The position numbers and the translations under genes are program-made. From the NCBI GenBank assembly GCA_012295275.1, contig CM022666.1:9479423-9543422 (forward strand): 64,000 bases of DNA, in the 5' to 3' direction. Numbering within the stretch: position 1 is the stretch's first letter; each line of letters opens with the position of its first letter. The notes under the pieces are model-generated. The model saw only the letters and a list, made by a program, of their open reading frames with translations. It was not told the origin of the DNA and did no database searches. Shown here piece by piece: positions 41,036-64,000 of the stretch. This stretch comes from Chrysomallon squamiferum. Lineage: Eukaryota; Mollusca; Gastropoda; Neomphalida; Peltospiridae.

Positions 41036-42023
41036 CCTCTCCCTCCGTCCCTGCCTTTATATTTCATTACCTTTCTATATTCATTATCTCTCTTCGCATA
41101 AAGCCATCCAATCGACTGTGTATGCATTTATTTTTTTATATTTTTTTTATATTTGTATACATATACATGTGTGTATGTATGTATCCATTGTTTTTTCTCT
41201 CTCTGTATATGTATATGTGTGTGAATGTGTGTGTATAGAGAGACAGACAGACAGACATACAGTCAGGCAGATGGACAGACAGAGAGATAGGCTGCTGCTA
41301 TAATATCATACATATTAATTAAAACAAACATTATTCTGATTGTGGATTAAAGGGTGTATCAATTTACTAATTTTAAAATGAAATGTACACTTATGTTATT
41401 TTCGTTACATCGGTTCTTGAGGTTTGCCTGCAAAGGAAACCACTGAATGGCAGAATTATAAATTAAAAATATTTAACGTTAAAACACAATAATTCGGAGG
41501 TTATTTTTGTTGAAAAAAACAGAACTGTGGGAAGGGTGAGTATTTCGAGTCAGTTTAGAAACAACGGTGTCCATACCAGATTATTAAATCTTCATCTTTA
41601 CAACAATCAACACAGAGATTTCAGCGGAATTGAATATTTACACGAATTTTTAGTTTCTCTGCTGCGATAATGAATCTGGAGATACGGTGATATTCAGCTG
41701 TTTCATCCCCACTCCTAAAGAAAGATGATTATACAGGAATCAAATTCGTTTTATTCTGGATATTTTTCTGAAAACACGACCTGCTTGACCTTTTGTAATT
41801 TCACTGTTCTGTAGAGTTTTAGATACGTTAATAACAACGTTTGAAATTTAGTTTTTATTTTCAATGGTTTCTTGTAAAGATGGACTCTTTGTTCTTAACA
41901 GGGTTTTATAAACCAACGACAACAAAGTCTTATCATGTTATATTTTATTGTTATTTTTGTTTTTGAGTATTTATTTATTTGTTAAATCATGTTATATTTA
42001 TATCTTTCTTTGTTTGGTCTTGA

Positions 42024-42168
<145 letters not shown>

Positions 42169-42247
42169 GAGCTTTAATAGAATGAGGTAGAAAAGGTAAC
42201 TATTTATTTATTTATTTATTTATTTATTTTCTCGTTCTGTTTCAGTT

Positions 42248-42323
<76 letters not shown>

Positions 42324-42874
42324 CAGAATACTTTTTCTTTCGGATAGTTCATGAATGATCTTTTTCACATCAAAAAGACGACTCACGGATCATTAGCAAC
42401 GTCATTATAATTTCAACAAAAACTTGTAACCGACTAATAGTAATTTGCATTAATATCTGAACATCGATATAAATTTTTTTATTATTATTATTTTTTAATT
42501 CGACATCTTTAGTGCAAATTATTCTAAATTCTGAGTACTGCACAGACTAGTCAGGAAAGAAAGCAGTCGAGTGGACATAGTAACACTTCACGTGAATCAG
42601 TGGACCCCGAGGCACGACTACTGTGATGCATCGTCCGGTTTCAAACTCGATTTCAACCTCGATTTCAAACTTACAACATGTTGTTTTAATTGTAAATAAC
42701 ACAAAAAAAATATATATATATATTTTTTTTCCATATATTTTATTTCAGTGTTTGAAATACGCAAAAATATAGAACAGTATGAAAACTAATCCTGTAGATG
42801 AACAAACTCTAAAATTATTATTTTAACATTTCATGTACGATATTTAAAACTTGAAAAAAAATTTAAGAGAATGC

Positions 42875-42917
<43 letters not shown>

Positions 42918-44009
42918 TAACACAAAAAAGTTAATTAATCAAAAAAAGTCAGCAACATTGAAATGACTTATGTGTATATACAATGTATTATCGTGCAGTT
43001 ATATTAACGTATTAATTTATAATAACATAAAACGTGATGGAAATGAGGTTGGGGACCTAAATCTCTTTTACCGAATTTTTTTTTTTTTTTTTTTTTTAAA
43101 TTATTTTTAATTTATTATTATTATTATTATTATTATTTTTTTTTTTTTGGCCAGTGGAAACATTTCTTAGTTACTTAAATGTATTTATTTAATTTGATTT
43201 TGTTGTATTTTTACAAATGTGTTTAAGATAATTAAGCTTCATTAATTTCTCACATTTTGAAAGATACATTTATATAAGCTCCATTTCCACCACAAAGTAA
43301 AATGTTTTCTTATTAATATTTCTTACCTAATCTACTATAAACAAGCATTAATCTACCATTTACTTCCTTACTTTCTTACAAGTCATAGCGTATTTCATTT
43401 TCAAACACCTGGTAATATGCACATACAGTTATAAAGAGAACATCTATTGTTATTATCATATACAGACTAATAATATAGCCCAGGGTTTAGATCCCTTGCT
43501 TGATGTTTGATATGTCACTTCTCCTAAGTGTATTCATTCTGTTATATACCGTTCCAGCGACTGTTCTGTGACTATCAAAGCCCGTGTTAAGTGTTTATTT
43601 GTCCATGGGAAGATTAAAATAAAGGATCTCTTGCTGCTAAAAGAATGTAAGAATTTTCCTGTAAAGTTTACAAACTTAAAACACGTTTTAAATGTTTTAT
43701 ATCTGATACGAAATTTGTTTTAAAAATCATGTAATAGCTTAGCAGACTAAACTAATTTTTTTCGGTTTCATCTTGTTGTCGTAATTATTTTTATTACTGT
43801 TATTTCTTTTTTCTTTGAAGTTTCTTTTCCTTTACTTATTCTTATTTTTATTTTTTTTCACAAAATGACTATAAATTCAGTGTTGTAGTGGGCGTCCTGG
43901 CGACACTTCACTGCCGTAGTTTCATTTTTCAGCAGGCTCATTTGGAATTATAAAATAGTTTTTGTTGTTGTTGTGTTATTTATTTATTTTTATTTTATTA
44001 TTTTTATTA

Positions 44010-44052
<43 letters not shown>

Positions 44053-44104
44053 CAAGTAAAATAATATTTTTCTCCCCTCAAAATATCTGTGGTTAGCGAC
44101 TTCA

Positions 44105-44110
44105 TTTATT
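44105..44110 (-). terminator. Candidate polyadenylation signal of the LRP-like gene
   Basis: Minus-strand AATAAA lies about 120 bases past the TGA stop at 44230-44232. The DNA beyond is unusually A-rich on the minus strand (poly-T on plus, 44018-44052). Confidence 0.5.
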
Positions 44111-44229
44111 CTACAAAAATATAATTATTAATATTCCCTTAATACAATTAGATCCACTTGGCAAGGGAGTTCTATTTTGATAGTTTTTAGAAATATCTAA
44201 TGTTAAAATTACGACTCCGAACAAACAGA

Positions 44230-64000
<19,771 letters not shown>

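Overview
This is a eukaryotic, animal-type window: AT-rich DNA crowded with micro- and minisatellites, with spliced genes whose small exons (about 60-450 bp) are bounded by GT-AG (rarely GC-AG) introns. The gene set is a secreted DUF885 metallopeptidase-like protein, RADX, an LDL-receptor-related YWTD receptor and a small secreted Cys-rich protein. Together with the repeat landscape this suggests an invertebrate, most plausibly a lophotrochozoan such as a mollusc. The species assignment is inference. No bacterial-style operon, tRNA, rRNA or CRISPR array was seen. All gene models were built by hand from splice sites, reading-phase continuity and protein-family motifs.

Layout. (1) 163-14958, minus strand: a DUF885-family gene whose C-terminal exons run off the left edge. 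It starts with a 5-nt coding exon, has a signal peptide, and carries two interchangeable 61-nt exons (4381-4441 and 2690-2750), each encoding the HExxxGHH active-site motif. (2) 14959-21687: repeat-rich DNA between two head-to-head genes. (3) 21688-32027, plus strand: a complete 15-exon RADX gene (710 codons; an RPA1-like OB-fold protein that binds single-stranded DNA). Its introns hold a Tigger-like MITE, minisatellites that copy splice-site-like sequence, and an 80-bp perfect palindrome. (4) 34283-40428, minus strand: a small TATA-box gene for a 132-residue secreted cystine-knot-like protein. Its 4.4-kb intron contains a decayed FLYWCH/MULE-type transposon fragment. (5) 44230-61224, minus strand: a complete 20-exon gene for a 1126-residue type I receptor with three YWTD propeller-EGF modules, a Ser/Thr stalk, a membrane segment and an NPTY tail motif, but no LDL-A repeats. 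(6) 61225-64000: upstream and intergenic DNA with microsatellites.

The four genes have no obvious joint pathway. RADX is nuclear, while the other three products enter the secretory route. The most interesting signal is the duplicated active-site exon of the DUF885 gene. Each copy has the same length and phases, each restores the reading frame alone, and including both or neither breaks the frame, which is the signature of mutually exclusive exons tuning a catalytic centre. A second theme is minisatellite growth beginning at, or copying, splice donors.
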